Shown: piece after piece, positions 45,880 through 58,435 of the stretch
How positions within the stretch are numbered: position 1 is the first letter of the stretch
How the letters are laid out: the number at the start of each line of letters is the position of its first letter
Assembly: GCA_964019695.1 (NCBI GenBank)
Contig: OZ026518.1
Location: forward strand, 106,550,305 to 106,614,304
Reading direction: 5' to 3'
From: Loripinus fragilis
Taxonomy: Eukaryota; Mollusca; Bivalvia; Lucinida; Lucinidae
Length of the DNA: 64,000 nt
Notes under the pieces: model-generated
Databases searched by the model: none
Seen by the model: the letters and a program-made list of their open reading frames with translations, nothing else
What the model was told of the DNA's origin: nothing
Position numbers and translations under genes: made by a program

Positions 45880-46345
45880 GTTATGTTACAGGGGGAATAA
45901 TTTAAAAAATATACATGCAATAGTTATGGTTCTTATGCTTGACACATTGTCTGAAGGTGCTTTACAAAAGTATGAAGTTTCGTTGAAATATCTCTGACGG
46001 TTATCAAGTTATAGAGCAGACACGATTTTGTGACAGACAGACCCATGGAAAGATGCAAGAGGGAAAAATATACATGCAAGAGTTATGGTTCTTGTGCATG
46101 ACATGTCGTCTGAATGTGCTTTATAAATGTATGAAGTTTGGTTCAAATACCTCTTACGGTTATCAAGAAATAGAGCGGACACAAAGTAGCATTGCAAATG
46201 ATCAAAGGGGAATAACTCCAAAAATATCCAAAGCAGAGCTATGGTTCTTGTGCATGACATGTTGTCTGAATGTGCTTTACAAATATATCAAGTTTTGTCG
46301 TTTAACAAGTTATAGAGAGAACAAGATTTTGCGATGGACAGACAG
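45880..46345. repeat. three ~140-bp monomers
   Basis: 'gttatggttctt(a/g)tgc(t/a)tgacat', 'gtgctttaca(a)a(a)gtatgaag' and 'ggttatcaagttatagag' repeat three times, ending in GGACAGACAGACGGACGGAC. The same monomer type recurs at 49690..50140. Confidence 0.85.
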
Positions 46346-46359
46346 ACGGACGGACGCAA

Positions 46360-47065
46360 GGGGCAAAACAATATGTTTCCCGACCATTCCACGTGGGAGA
46401 CATAAATATCAAAGCTCTAGGTCCAAGAGTTCAAAAAGTACGGCTATGAAAGTATTTGTTGAACTTATGCAGTGTATGTTCAAAAATGGGTCAAAGGTCA
46501 GATATTTTGGCACATTTGACAAGTTCTTCCCACAAGGTATACACATGATATATCTTTAAGTCCAGAAGTTCAAATGTCATCGCCAATATTGTTTAAGTTT
46601 GTTGCACACACCCCTATTTACTTATTTTTAAAATTAGGTCAAAGGTCAAGGTAATACTTTGTGATTTATTTGAAAAGTTCGTCCCACAAGGTAAACACAT
46701 ATGAAATATGAAAGCTCGAGTTCCAGTTTTTTTAAAGTTACGGACATATAATATTTTCTTGCACTTACACTTTTTTATTTTCAAAAGTAGGTCAAAGGCC
46801 AAGATGATAAATTTTGTTATATTTAAAAAGCTCTTTCCACATGGTATATATATGAAATATCAGAGCTCTTATAGGTCCAGAAGCTCAATAAGTATGACTT
46901 AGGTAAGGTTTGTTGCACTCCTGCTGTTTTATGTCCAAAAGTAGGTCAAAGGTCATATTTTGGCATTTTTGAAAAGTTCTTCCCACAGGGTAATGGTATA
47001 CACATATGATATAACAAAAATAGGTCCAAAAGTTCAAAAGTGATGTTAAAGTTTGTTGCACTCAC
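46360..47065. repeat. degenerate monomers carrying AGGTCAAAGGTCA
   Basis: 'ttcttcccacaaggta', 'aagttcaaa' and 'aggtcaaaggtca' return about every 150 bases over 700 bp. Perfect DR1-type AGGTCA-A-AGGTCA occurs at 46636..46648 and 46943..46955. Confidence 0.75.
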
Positions 47066-49685
47066 ACTAATTTTTATTATAGCAAACAGATTCCGACAAG
47101 TTTGGGGCATAGTAATTTTATTTCAAGTTCAACATTCAGAAATATGTGTGCGAAAAACAAAACAAAAAAGAACAGACTGACACTGAAACTTAAACACTAA
47201 ATCTGCAGGTATTGTGAAATATAAAACCAAACCTGAAACTTCACCAATCAAATGCTCCAACAGCATATATTTTTAAGAAAATCTGATCAGATTTCTGACA
47301 CATATGTAATTCATATAACTGGAAAAAAAGCAAAAAAAAATATAAAAAAATAAGCCAATCCCAAACCATTAGTCAAGTTGTTCATAGTATTGTTACCTTA
47401 ATTAGCAAGATTATCATGTCAGTTTTGTCTATTTTAGCCAGCTGAAAAACCTCCCCCATGCGTGAGACAAATGACCAATAAAGGCGTTGATCCAAAATGC
47501 CTTTTTTAAAACAAAACTGTATTTCTGATTGCCAAAAAAACACTAATTTTGATTGCAAAGATACACATTATGGTCATTGATAACTATATATTTGCATTTG
47601 TTCTATAATCATCATTTTGAGGATCGAAAATGTAGTTTTTGGCAATCAGAGGTTACAGGTGTCCAATTCACTAGTTTTCTTATTTTTCATCAAAACATAA
47701 ATTGAGGGAAACATTGATTTAATTTTTAATATGAAATAAGCAAAATGACTTTTTTTGTAAAAAGGTATCTAATCTAGGGCTTGCACAAATAAAACTCTTT
47801 GCATGTTGATAATTTTTTCATGACTTTTTGTCACGATATTACCCAGCACACAACAAGTTTAAAAACCCCTGATGATCAAGGGCTATGAGCTGACCCCTGA
47901 GAAGCTTCAGCAGAAGGGTGAATCAGGCATTGGTGTCTTAATTCACTTAGTTAACAATACTTAAACAACTCGGTCAAGGAACACAACTTTGTGTCAAAAA
48001 TGTTCATTCATTAAAACCATTAACGTGTATAGTTTAAACAAAAGGACTGTCCTTTCTCTCTGACATCATGTTCACCGACTATGTGTCAAGAATACATTTT
48101 AACACATACCCAGACATACGCGTATGCACCAATACATCATTTGTAATTTGTCAACAAAAGACCAGGCAGAATAAGAATAAATGTAATTTTATACTGATAT
48201 TGGCCTGTCAATCTTTTTTGGGTAGCTCTAGGATTGGAAGTGGCAGCAAGCTAACAATACCCTATCATTCTGGTCATGTATGTATATGTATCAAAAACAG
48301 AGTTTGAAAGTTCTATTTCTGAGTAATATATCATGTTATTGAAGAGCTTTGCCATTTATTTTAAAGAGACTAAGTCTGCAACTATGAACATTTTTCGAAT
48401 TTTTTTATTTTCTTTTTAAATCATTTGTAAAAGTAGAATTACGTTATGTTTTCACAATAAATCTGTTCACTATAGCTGAAAACTGCACGGAAAAGTGAAT
48501 TATCTTATAAAAACAGGTGTGTTTTTCTCTTGTAGGTCATTATTTGCGCCCCTCCAATAATTATAGACAGTTAACTTTAACATAAATAATGTTGTTTTGA
48601 TACTGATAAGTTGTTAAGATTTACGAAATTGGTAAAATGTATACCTAAATTTTAGTTTTTTTACTGTGTTCTTGAAAAATAGAAACATTATTTTGTTCTA
48701 AAATTAAAAGATCAAACATTACAGACTATGCAGCTTTAAGAAGTGATGGGGATGATTATTAGGTCTTATATTAAAATAAATACTATATATTTGGGATCAA
48801 GGCAAACTGAGCTGTTCTTTTCAAATGTTCTACCTTCAATGTCACCATAGGGCTCGAGACATAGAGCATGACACTTGAATTTATAAGCTGTATTAACTCT
48901 TTAGGTACTGAATTTCTCAAATGTAATCTTCATTGGCGTAGCTTCCAGGACACAGTTTACGCATGTGCATAATAAAAATTGTAACATTCAAGGGAGGTCA
49001 CCTAATGTGGCAAAAGTGACTTTCCATACCATAAGGAACTCTGGGAGCAAATTCTTTCCTTTAAGCACAGGCCTTTGACTCTCCCTGTCTAAACCGTAAA
49101 AATCCCAAACTACTCGTATTTACCCGATTTCCTGTTCTAGTCAACTTCCTTGACTAGAAGTATATCTTAGGTATTAAATTGGCATTTATTACAGCTGTAG
49201 CATAATGTCAATGACCTGTGCTTTAAGAGAAGTTCCCATTTTGAAAAGGGACGCAATTGAAGAGAATCACTGCTTGATCCAGTAGTCTCCCTTTGATGTG
49301 GGTAACTTTTCCAGCTTTCTGGCTACACCATTGATATTTCCGTATATGTTATGGACTAATCCATTCTACAGTTGGGGAAGAATAGTGCAGTGGTTACAAA
49401 TGACTGTGGTACATAATACCTCGGACCCAGTATTATCTTGGGTCCTAGATAATACTCAAAATGAAGAGAGCAATAATCGTCTGGAAGAGAATTCTACATA
49501 ATGGAACTTATTATCAACCTTTAGTCCACCAATCATGCTCATTTGATCTGCTTAATGTTCTTAAGTTGCCTATATTGCAAACAATATCTAGTCTGAAATG
49601 TACTTGAATATATGCAGCAGACAACATTTCCAAGACAAACAAGGGAATCTGTAAAACCTACTAAGGATGCTCCCCAAATAAACGC
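47066..49685. other. unrecognised stretch
   Basis: AT-rich, low in repeats. The frames at 48068..48307 and 49298..49501 have no splice or homology support. A short dyad around 'gacccagtattatcttgggtc' lies at 49426. Confidence 0.4.
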
Positions 49686-49689
49686 TTGT

Positions 49690-50145
49690 TCAAAAAGGGC
49701 TGCAAGTTGATATCTCTAATAGTGTTAATGTTATTCTCTGGACAAAATTTAAGTATAACAAAGGGGAATAACACCTAAATTATGCAAAAGAGAGTGATGG
49801 TTCTTGTACATTGCATTGATCTACCTATAGAATCCTCTTATAGTTTTGTTTTATTTAAGTATGAACATTGCACTTCTTCTCTCGAGATCTATCTACCAAT
49901 GAAGTTTCAAGTTGATACCTCATATACTTTTTGTGCTATGCTCCGAACAAAATACAAATATGAAAAATAACAAAAGGCATTAACTCCTAAATTATACAAA
50001 AGAGAGTTATGGTTCTTGTATATTGCATTTCTCCTCATCAAGATCTATTTACCAATGAAGTTTGGTGTTGATACTTCTTATAGTTTTTGTGTTATGTTAC
50101 AGACAAAATTATGATGGACAGACGAACAGACGAAGCAGCAATTAT
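49690..50145. repeat. two to three ~150-bp monomers
   Basis: 'taaattatgcaaaagagagt', 'atggttcttgtacattgc' and 'ctaccaatgaagttt' appear two to three times, ending in GATGGACAGACGAACAGACG. Same class as 45880..46345. Confidence 0.8.
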
Positions 50146-50639
50146 ATGCTCTCCCTTTGGAGCATAAAAAATAGTGGAGGGCTAGGTGTTAAGATTTAAA
50201 GAGTAACAATCCATCAACAATATTTCAGTCATGTCAAGCCAATCTCTTAACACTTATTGAAATCACCAATAGCAAAGGTACTTTAACCAATACGTTAAAC
50301 TGCCACATCACTGACAGACTCAATGCATAACAATTCCACCCAAGATGGCTTCTAATACAGACTGCAAACATTTACTGCACTCACTAATGATGGTTATCTT
50401 ATTTTATTCAAACAACATTTTTTTTGTGACACTTAGACCTGGAAATCAGCCAAATAAACAAGTATACAATTTTTACCATTTATGAAAGGGGTTGAAATCT
50501 TATATACCATTTAGCACAATGCGAAAGATTATAATGCACCACTTGTTGTAAATAAACCATTTATGTGTTTCAACATAAGAAAAATGGCCATATATCAAAA
50601 CACAGACCAATATATGAATATCTGTTACAGAAGAAATAT

Positions 50640-50842
50640 GATGGTTTGTTTGATTTGATTCTTTACGTCCCATCAACAATCTTTCAGTTAAACAGGGACA
50701 GTCTTCCTGGGTTGAACCAGTACTAAGCTAGGATAAATGTGTCTTGCTCAAATACCACAACGCAGTGACGCCGGCGAGGCTCGAACCCGCGGCCCTTCGG
50801 TCTCGAGTCAAGCACTCTACCACTGAACCCCTGCGCTCCCTA
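50640..50842 (-). mobile_element. family A SINE
   Basis: Full-length copy on minus: A box GTTCAGTGGTAGAGTGC, B box CGGGTTCGAGCC, 'CGTCACTGCGTTGTGG' body and a TTGATGGGACGTAAAGAATC tail. Confidence 0.9.
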
Positions 50843-51299
50843 GAAATATGATGGTGTGACCACCCATGAAACCATTCTGTGCTAATATAGCAAACCGGTA
50901 TATGATTTCAAATTAACCCATTGCTAGCTAGATGGGTAATGTGGTGATTGTTACCTGTACCACAACCTATTTTGGTCGTGTAGCCTAACTTTTCGTAGTA
51001 TATAGTACAGACACAGTCAAGCTCTGGAAGCAAGTACAAACAGTTTCACACACTCCCTGTCAGTTCCGAGCAGGCTACTGATTTACCACAACCCTTATTG
51101 ATAGTACAGTCCTGTCCTGAGTGCAAGAATATATACAGTTCCACACACCACTCACTGTAAGCTCAGTGAACTACTGACTTATCATGGTAGGACAGCCCAG
51201 TCCTGTTCTGATCTACCTTTCTCACTGTGCCATAGGACGGTCTTTGATCCGTGATTGTGGCATTTCTTGGTCATACTCAACATTTTTTATCACAACCTA

Positions 51300-51505
51300 A
51301 GTTGGTTTGTTTGATTTGATTCTTTACGTCCCATCAACAATCTTTCAGTTAAGCAGGGACGGGTCTTCCTGGTTGAACCAGTACTAAGCTAGGATAAATG
51401 TGTCTTGCTCAAGGACCACAACGCAGTGACGCCGGTGAGGCTGGAACCCACGGCCCCTCAGTCTCAAGTCAAGCACTCTACCACTGAGCCACCGCGCTCC
51501 CTCTC
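51300..51505 (-). mobile_element. family A SINE
   Basis: Nearly the same as 50640..50842; A box GCTCAGTGGTAGAGTGC on minus. The two copies are 460 bases apart in the same orientation. Confidence 0.9.
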
Positions 51506-52089
51506 AACCTAAGTTGGTAGGATAGCCTTGCTCTGAGTGCAAATACAAACAGTTCCACACACCATACCAAGCGACCTACTAGCTGGCTTATCACAACAGT
51601 AATTGGTGGGACATCCCCCCAAAAAGCCTATATTTATGAGAAATGATGGAAAAAATACCTTTAATCGTATTCGTATATATTGGAAGGCCATCGAGAAGGC
51701 CATTTAGTTGTACTCTCCAATAGCCAAGCAGCAAATACATATTGAATACATATCACCAATTCAGTGAAGTGGAACATTTTCACATTCATCTATTTTTGGC
51801 TTACTTGATACCATACTTATTGTCTCGCAATCTATATGTTCAATTTTATCCGAGTTCATGCTTTACAACCCAGTCAACAAGGACACAACACCACCACAAC
51901 AGTGAGATTCGAGCCAGGGACCTTGGTATCTCTAGCAACTGAGCCACAGTGCTCAGAGTTTCTGGGCATATGTTTATTTTATCAATGACAATCAGATTTT
52001 GTGTACCTCTCTTTAGCAAACATCTGTTTAAGCAGAACTTATTTTTAGATCAGAAGACAAACAATAGTTAGGAGATAACTGTATTCAAA
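51506..52089. other. mostly unrecognised
   Basis: Includes a worn family A tail-like segment near 51860..51950 ('cccagtcaacaaggacacaa', 'actgagccacagtgctc'). Confidence 0.4.
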
Positions 52090-52545
52090 ATTTTCATTTG
52101 GGGAGGTATATCGTCGGATAAACGGTCAGAAATTTAGTTTACGATGGCACATCAGCCAAGTCATAAAACATGATTTCTGAATTTATATCAGACAATGATA
52201 ATTTTGAATATGGTTATCCCTTTCTCAAAAATACAGTGAAACTGTGCAGTATGTTGCAGCTGCTGCAGGATATACTTGGCAAATTTATGATGTTATCCAA
52301 TCAGACGTCTTGTTACATTTGCAAGTGCATTAGCCATTCTTCCCTCTGGTTTGATATAATAATCTTTGGATGGTACATTGTAGTCATATCAAGGGTGCAC
52401 AGGTTAGAATTTACAAACAGTGACGTCATGTTTTGTTTACAAAGTTATCATGAGGGACTTAGAATCGATAGAATCGATAGATCACTTGTGTATTAATCCT
52501 ATCTGCAGGATAGGATTAATACACAAGTGATCTATGGATTCGCAT
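52090..52545. mobile_element. fold-back region with a 33-bp-arm hairpin
   Basis: Arms 52471..52503 and 52509..52541 are near-perfect complements around TGCAG (GATCACTTGTGTATTAATCC). 52090..52215 shares 'ggaggtatatcgtcggata' and 'ttttgaat(a/g)tggttatcc' with the MITE at 23560..23750. Confidence 0.75.
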
Positions 52546-53420
52546 TAGCTGAAGTGGAGTGTACGAGTTAATGTTTTACTTAACAATTGTAAACACAGTA
52601 TTACGTCACTGTCACTTTTGGTTGGCATGACAGTAGGAATGATCTGAAAGACTAGTCTATCTTAGTAAACAGTTCAGACCCTTAATGAAATATGCAACAT
52701 TTTATGGCATTTCATTTGTGTCTTCACTGTTTGCCAAAGTACCCATATATGATAGAAAAAGTGCACCTCAATATGTACAAATTTAAAAAAAATTGTGTTA
52801 AAAAAAATTCTTACCTTTGTCTTAACGGGTATTTTACTCTGCTTCTTAATTTTATTAGTTTCCATTTTTTTTTACTTTTCACTTAATATCCATTTTATAG
52901 TTTTGCTGAAGATTTAGTTTTGCATTTTATAGATCATCACTTTCACCTTATTTTTGAAAAGAGATATGCTAATGCATGGATTTAAAATAAGCATATCTGA
53001 AAACTTGTATAGGAAAGGTTAGCAAAAAGCGTGGATCTAGGATTCGTAACATTAGAACTATTTATTGATAAAGGTATAGTTAATAGGCATGAATGAATGC
53101 AATTTTAAGCTACCCGGGTAAAAATGCCATCAAGAGAGAGAGCTAAAAATGGAAGACACACTTACAGGCTTGTATTTCTCAGAGGGGTGGTTCAAATTTT
53201 GCTGCTGTTTCCTAAAACCTTTTATAAGTGAAATTTACTATAAGTACAAGCAGTACAAACCCTCTTAACATGTATGTATGGCATGCATGCTAGTCTGGAT
53301 TATTACTGCTAGCATGATATGGGTCACAAGGTTCCTTTTTCTGTCCTCGGGCTATTATAATTCAAAGCTTTGGATAAGAAAGGCACCCTGGGCTAGCTAA
53401 TTTTCTTATTTCTCTATACC
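52546..53420. other. no recognisable feature
   Basis: AT-rich spacer; T- and A-runs near 52780 and 52865. Confidence 0.4.
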
Positions 53421-53494
53421 AACAAATATTTTGTGGGGACTTATTGGAATCATCACTCGCGAGAGATGATTCCAATAAGTACCCACAACATATA
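53421..53494. repeat. family P palindrome, copy 7
   Basis: TTATTGGAATCATCACTCGC faces GCGAGAGATGATTCCAATAA; outer arms 'ttgtggggac' / 'gtacccacaaca'. Confidence 0.85.
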
Positions 53495-53754
53495 CTTGTG
53501 TAGAATACCAAAAAGGGATCATATTTTTCTTGAAAAAAAAGTTGTCTTATCTACTGCAATATTGAGTTTGTATATACCGACAGCTTAGGTCAAGGGCCTC
53601 CGCCTTTCCAAAGCCTTGTTGATTGAAAAATCACTCCTTCGGATCTATCTAGAGATCAATATGTACCGATAAATTGTCCCCGGCCTATCAACTATCAGAA
53701 TATTTCAACAAGATGGGTATTGATTGAACTGATCGATCATACAGGGGACAAATA

Positions 53755-53993
53755 TGGGCCTTGTCGCGAGAAAACCTGTCTTCGGAGGTTTGCGAACAAC
53801 AAAGGCGCAGACCAGCCTGCGCATCCGCGCAGTCTGATCAGCGCCTTTGCTATTCGCTGTTTGGAAAGCACCATATCTAAGCTTGCTACAAGCCAAATTT
53901 TGATTTTCTAGCTAGTCTCTGTAGCTATGGAGACTAGTTTGAGTCTCACTTTGTCGCATACCCCGAAGACAGGTTTTCTCTCGACGAGGCCCA
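53755..53993. mobile_element. complete 239-bp MITE of the GATCAG-dyad family, TA-flanked
   Basis: Ends TGGGCCTTGTCGCGAGAAAA and the complementary TTTTCTCTCGACGAGGCCCA, with TA on both sides. The interior contains the GCGCAGACCAGCCTGCGC / GCGCAGTCTGATCAGCGC dyad and 'ctagctagtctctgtagct'. This copy explains the fragments at 60, 19290, 29205, 29585 and 55510. Confidence 0.85.
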
Positions 53994-54287
53994 TATGTGT
54001 TCCATTTCAGCCATGTCATCAAAAATCTGTATACATGTACAAGGTTTATGACCAGGTAAGACATGCACAGCTACAGTGACTAGCTTTAATCTTAATACTA
54101 AGATATAGCAAGTATTGTACATACTGTCAAAGCAGTTAACAGCCATGACATCAACCAGACTGCAAAGGCACAGGCTTATCTGCATCTTCATTGTTTTGGT
54201 ATGACATGAACAGGATTTCTTATGAAATGGGTCAATTCATAAAAAAACAATAAAACCATTATGTTCACAGTCTGATGAACACAAATT

Positions 54288-54490
54288 TGTTTGTTTGTTT
54301 GATTTAATTCTTTACGTCCACTCAACAATCTTTCAGTTATGCGGGACGGTTCTTCCTGGGTTGAACCAGTACTAAGCTAGGATAAATGTGTCTTGCTCAA
54401 GGACCACAACGCAGTGACGCCGGTGAGGCTCGAACCCGCGGCCCTTCGGTCTCGAGTCAAGCACTCTACCACTGAGCCACTGCGCTCCCT
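54288..54490 (-). mobile_element. family A SINE, clean copy
   Basis: On minus: GTGGCTCAGTGGTAGAGTGC (A box), GGGTTCGAGCC (B box), 'GCGTCACTGCGTTGTGGTCC', 'TAGCTTAGTACTGGTTCAAC' and a tail to CAAACAAACAAA. AAC at the tail and GATGAACACAAA on both sides (54277 and 54492) suggest a target duplication. Confidence 0.92.
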
Positions 54491-54524
54491 CTGATGAACA
54501 CAAAGCAAAATTAAAGGTAAGTTT

Positions 54525-54710
54525 ATTTCGAGTTGATGTTTTACTTTACAGTCAACAATTTTTCAGGCATGTTGGGACGACTTCCTTGGTTGAACCAGTA
54601 CTCATCAATGAGGATAAAGTGTCTTGCTCAAGGACACATCACAGTGCCTCTGGTGAGACTCAGACGCTGGGACCTCAACTCTACACCCGAGACACTGCAC
54701 TAATAAAAAA
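54525..54710 (-). mobile_element. family A SINE, degenerate copy
   Basis: Carries 'tacagtcaacaatttttcag', 'gaaccagtactcat' and 'gtgtcttgctcaaggacaca'; the tRNA-like end is worn. Confidence 0.75.
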
Positions 54711-55146
54711 GGTAACTAGAATGCGCAAATCCCCACACTAGCTCTCAAAGAAATTGAATAGTATTTGACCCTTTGATTCCACCCCAAGGTCACCAGTTTG
54801 ACTCTAGGGTAAAAATTTCACTTGTGTCCTGTAATGCTCATCATCCCCTTCAATTTGATATGTCACATGACCATGTTCGGAAAAAGTAAACTTTTGATCC
54901 TAAACGGCTACTTTTACAAACAGTGGAGACCCAGATGAAATGTCACATAATGTGGCATTTCATCAGGGTCTACAATGTTTGTTATGGTAAAAAAGATCAC
55001 AGACAAAAGATACAATTTTTTTTTAATTATAACCTGACACCCCTTGATATATACAATGGACTATCCCAGTTTATTGTATCAAACCAGAAGGAAGAATCCA
55101 TACAAAGAGCTAAACTGGAATCAAAGGATAACTGAAGTCGATAGTC

Positions 55147-55316
55147 AGGCTCCAAGGTTATAAAACTATTTTCATGCTAAGTCTCTCAGATGTTGTATTT
55201 ATCATGCTTATAAATGTAAAATGCCAACAGTTGTTGGCATTTTAACATTTATGAGCATGATAAATGTTATACTCAGTTGAGTTGAGCATGAAAAAAGTTT
55301 TATAACCTCGGGGCCT
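55147..55316. mobile_element. 170-bp fold-back element, uninterrupted copy
   Basis: Ends 'aggctccaaggttataaaac' / 'gttttataacctcggggcct'; centre AAAATGCCAACAGTTGTTGG pairs with itself. Sister of 41648..42849. Confidence 0.85.
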
Positions 55317-55509
55317 GGTTATACTCACTAGGACCATGGTTAATATTTGGTCATTACATTCGCTGAATCCGCTATGTCATCACTTGCCAAGGGCGTCATG
55401 GACAGAAAAAGTAGTACATGTACCTGTAAACTGGACTATCCATCCAATATGTTGACCACCAACTAAGCATGCACTATGGCATGCTTTTTACATGAAATTC
55501 AATTTTTTA

Positions 55510-55870
55510 GCTTTCACCAACTTGTCATGAGAAAACCTGTATATGCCACACATGCAAAAATCATCCTGCACATGAGTACAGTCTGATCACCACCATTGTA
55601 GCCCTCTACCTAATTTGCAGAATACCTATACTTTTCTATAATTCCCAATATTCAAGACTAGCTAGTCACTGTAGCTGAGCATGCTAGAGCGATCATAAAC
55701 CCAAAGAAACATTAATTTTTCTCCTGATATGGCTCACTTTTTTTTTCTGGCCTATATAGCTGTTAGTTCATGGCAAAACCAACTATGACCATGAAGACTC
55801 AGATCAGTCTATGCATCTGCCTAGTCTGTTCACACAGTCTTCTCTGTATATATGAGTACCTAAGGCCCAT
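55510..55870. repeat. partial GATCAG-dyad MITE-like sequences
   Basis: 'atgagaaaacctg', 'gtacagtctgatcac' and 'agctagtcactgtagctgag' keep the order of 53755..53993. A second small dyad lies at 55795..55850 ('actcagatcagtctatgc'). Confidence 0.6.
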
Positions 55871-55939
55871 AGGACCTGGTTTAGATAAACAAAATTTTTG
55901 AGCATAAAATTGTAAATATTTTCTTACTCATGTGTTTTA

Positions 55940-56012
55940 ACATACGTTTTTGGTGCTCAAAAGAACCGTCTCAATGAGACGGATCTTTTAAGTACCCACA
56001 ACATATGTTTTG
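55940..56012. repeat. family P palindrome, copy 8
   Basis: TTGGTGCTCAAAAGAACCGT, then CTCAATGAGACGG and the inverted arm ending CCACAACATATGTTTTGG. Confidence 0.85.
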
Positions 56013-57110
56013 GTTGAGAAATAAAAAAAAAATATTTTTTATTGCACACTCTTAACTAAAGGCTTGAAGGCTCATAGTATCTTCATACCAACAATGAAGA
56101 CTGACCAGACTAGACTTTCAAAAAACCACATTAAGAATCACATTCTCAAAGAGTATTTGCCATTATAACCACCATATGTCAGTCTGACCACCGCATTTTT
56201 CAAGTTGACCACCAACATAAAATGGGTCTTTGCATTGAAAGGAAGGCATTTTTTTTCTGTGAAATTACATCTTAAAAGCATAATTTATATAGATGCATCT
56301 GTCTGCAACAATACAAGGTCACTGGAAGCTTGCGTCTGAAAAAAACAGAGCTAATTTACCTGTATTTGCCTACTGTCTACTTTCGTTTTCGTCACTGAGC
56401 AAGCAGGACACAATAATAGCAGTAACACATTTTAATTGTTTTATATACCATTTTGGGTAGACATACAATGGCTAAAAACTGATAACAGGACATTCTTTGA
56501 TTTTTAAAATATGTCTTGGGACATGTTACCTCTGTTCTCCCCGCAGGAAATACTCAAGTTGACCACAGGAAGTATTTCAATTTTTTTACATTGACCACCA
56601 CCGGTGGTCCATGGTGGTCAAATTTGAAAGTTTACAGGGCCCATCTGTCACGCCCAGGCTGATCTGAGTCTTGGCTGGATGTACAATATGTCATATTTTT
56701 TTTAGTTTTTTTGTGAGATGGGTCAAATTAAGAACAGCAAATTTAGATAGCATCTGATCTGCTCTGTGCAAATGTGAGTGATGGAGTCCATAATTGGGGT
56801 TTTATTTCCTTAAAAGGAAGAAAAATAAGACACCAGACAGATAAACATGACTCATATTTCAGAAACATGTCTTCTTCCTTCTTATTCCTTTCCAGGGTTC
56901 ATACAGATACAGCTATATTCAATTCAAGGATAAATCAAGGACCACAAAGATAATCTGCTACAGTTCTGCAGCGCTATTCTGACTATGTTGACATTCTGTT
57001 TTTTACAATAATTTTTACCAATAACAAAGTTATTTTTAACTCACTATTTTTAGAATATTAAGTGTATTTTATTACATTTAAAATATAATATGCACATGCC
57101 AATCACAAAA
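56013..57110. other. no firm feature
   Basis: 'gttgaccacca' words recur (56170, 56215, 56560, 56595), a weak local repeat. No gene seen. Confidence 0.4.
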
Positions 57111-57114
57111 AGAT

Positions 57115-57185
57115 ATTCGTAGCATAGTGGATGATCGCTTGTCTACTGTCATGGAGGTTGCGAGTTCGAACCCCCTCATCGTAAC
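57115..57185 (+). mobile_element. tRNA-like sequence
   Basis: A-box-like TAGCATAGTGGATGATCGC and B box GAGTTCGAACCCC are followed by a T-run. It may be a SINE head or a decayed tRNA; stems pair poorly. Confidence 0.5.
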
Positions 57186-57279
57186 TTTTTATCCCCACGC
57201 TTTGATAAACTAGAGAACCTGACGGTCCTGAAGCGCTCACCTGATCTTAATAATGTTAAAATAGGTCAAGATCAACTAA

Positions 57280-58435
57280 GGCTTATAATGAAACATATTT
57301 TGTTTTACTGGGGTTGCGGCAATTTTGGTCAAGTGACCTAAAACAATCTTATGAATACTCCATCAAACAGCCCAGTGATTTCTGAGGAAAAGATGTTTAG
57401 ATAGGTATGCAACAGTCCAAATGAGTGGCCTCGAATAAAAAGGTCACAGGTCAGCTTGACATTTGGTACTTATATAAAACCCTTGTCTCATTAGGTTAAA
57501 CATTTCTTGCAAGTTTTATGATTTCCGCCTCAACAGTAATAGAAAATGAACATTTCAAGATTTTTCCCAAATAAATGCATTTGGAATCAAATTTGACCTT
57601 GCCATAAAGTAGGTCATGGTCAACCTAGATTCATCATTTGTGCAAATCTGGTAGGGCCCACATCCCAAATGCTACATACCAAGTCCCAAGGCCATTGGCC
57701 TTTTGGTTCCAGAGAAGAAGATATTTAAAGGGTATTTACCATATATGGGCGTGGTGGCCATCTTGGTCATGTGACCAAAATATTTTGTATAAATTTTGGC
57801 TAACTTATCATAAGGAGTCTTCACATGAAATTTGAGTTTAATTGGGCCAACGGTTTGTGAGAAAACTATGTTTTAATATATTGATGGGACTCCAATATGA
57901 GCAACCTAAGCTGAAAGGTCAAAGGTCAACCTTGACCTTTTGAATTTATTTATAACCATTGTCTCATTAGGGTAAACATATCAAGTGAGAATAATGACTA
58001 AAGCTTCCACAGTTTTCAAAAAAATCAACTTTTCAGAAATTTTCCCATTTAAATGCATTAGGAAGCAAATTTGACCTTGATGTTAAGTAGGTCAAGGTCA
58101 ACCTAGGATCATCATTTGAACAAACTAGGTAAGCCCTACAACCCAAATTTTAAATACCAAGTCCCAAGGTCATCGGCCTTCTGGTTCTGGAGAAGATTTT
58201 TGAAGGGTTTTTACCATATATGGGTGTGGCGGCCATCTTGGCCATGTGACACAGACCATTTGAACAAACTTTCGTTCCCCCATCTTAAGGAGTCTCCATG
58301 TGAAATATGAGTTCAATTGGCCCAGAGGAGAAGATGTTTGAAAATGTTGACGGACGACGGACGGACGACGGATGCCAGAGTCACTGGTATACTATTAGCT
58401 CACCAATGAGCCTTCAGCTCAGGTGAGCTAAAAAG
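57280..58435. repeat. two to three ~450-bp monomers rich in AGGTCA
   Basis: 'accaagtcccaaggcca', 'ttttggttc(c/t)(a/g)gagaaga', 'taccatatatgggtgtgg' and 'gtaggtcaaggtcaacct' return in order, ending in GACGGACGACGGACGGACGA. DR1 AGGTCA-A-AGGTCA at 57916..57928 is followed by an inverted TGACCT. Confidence 0.8.
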
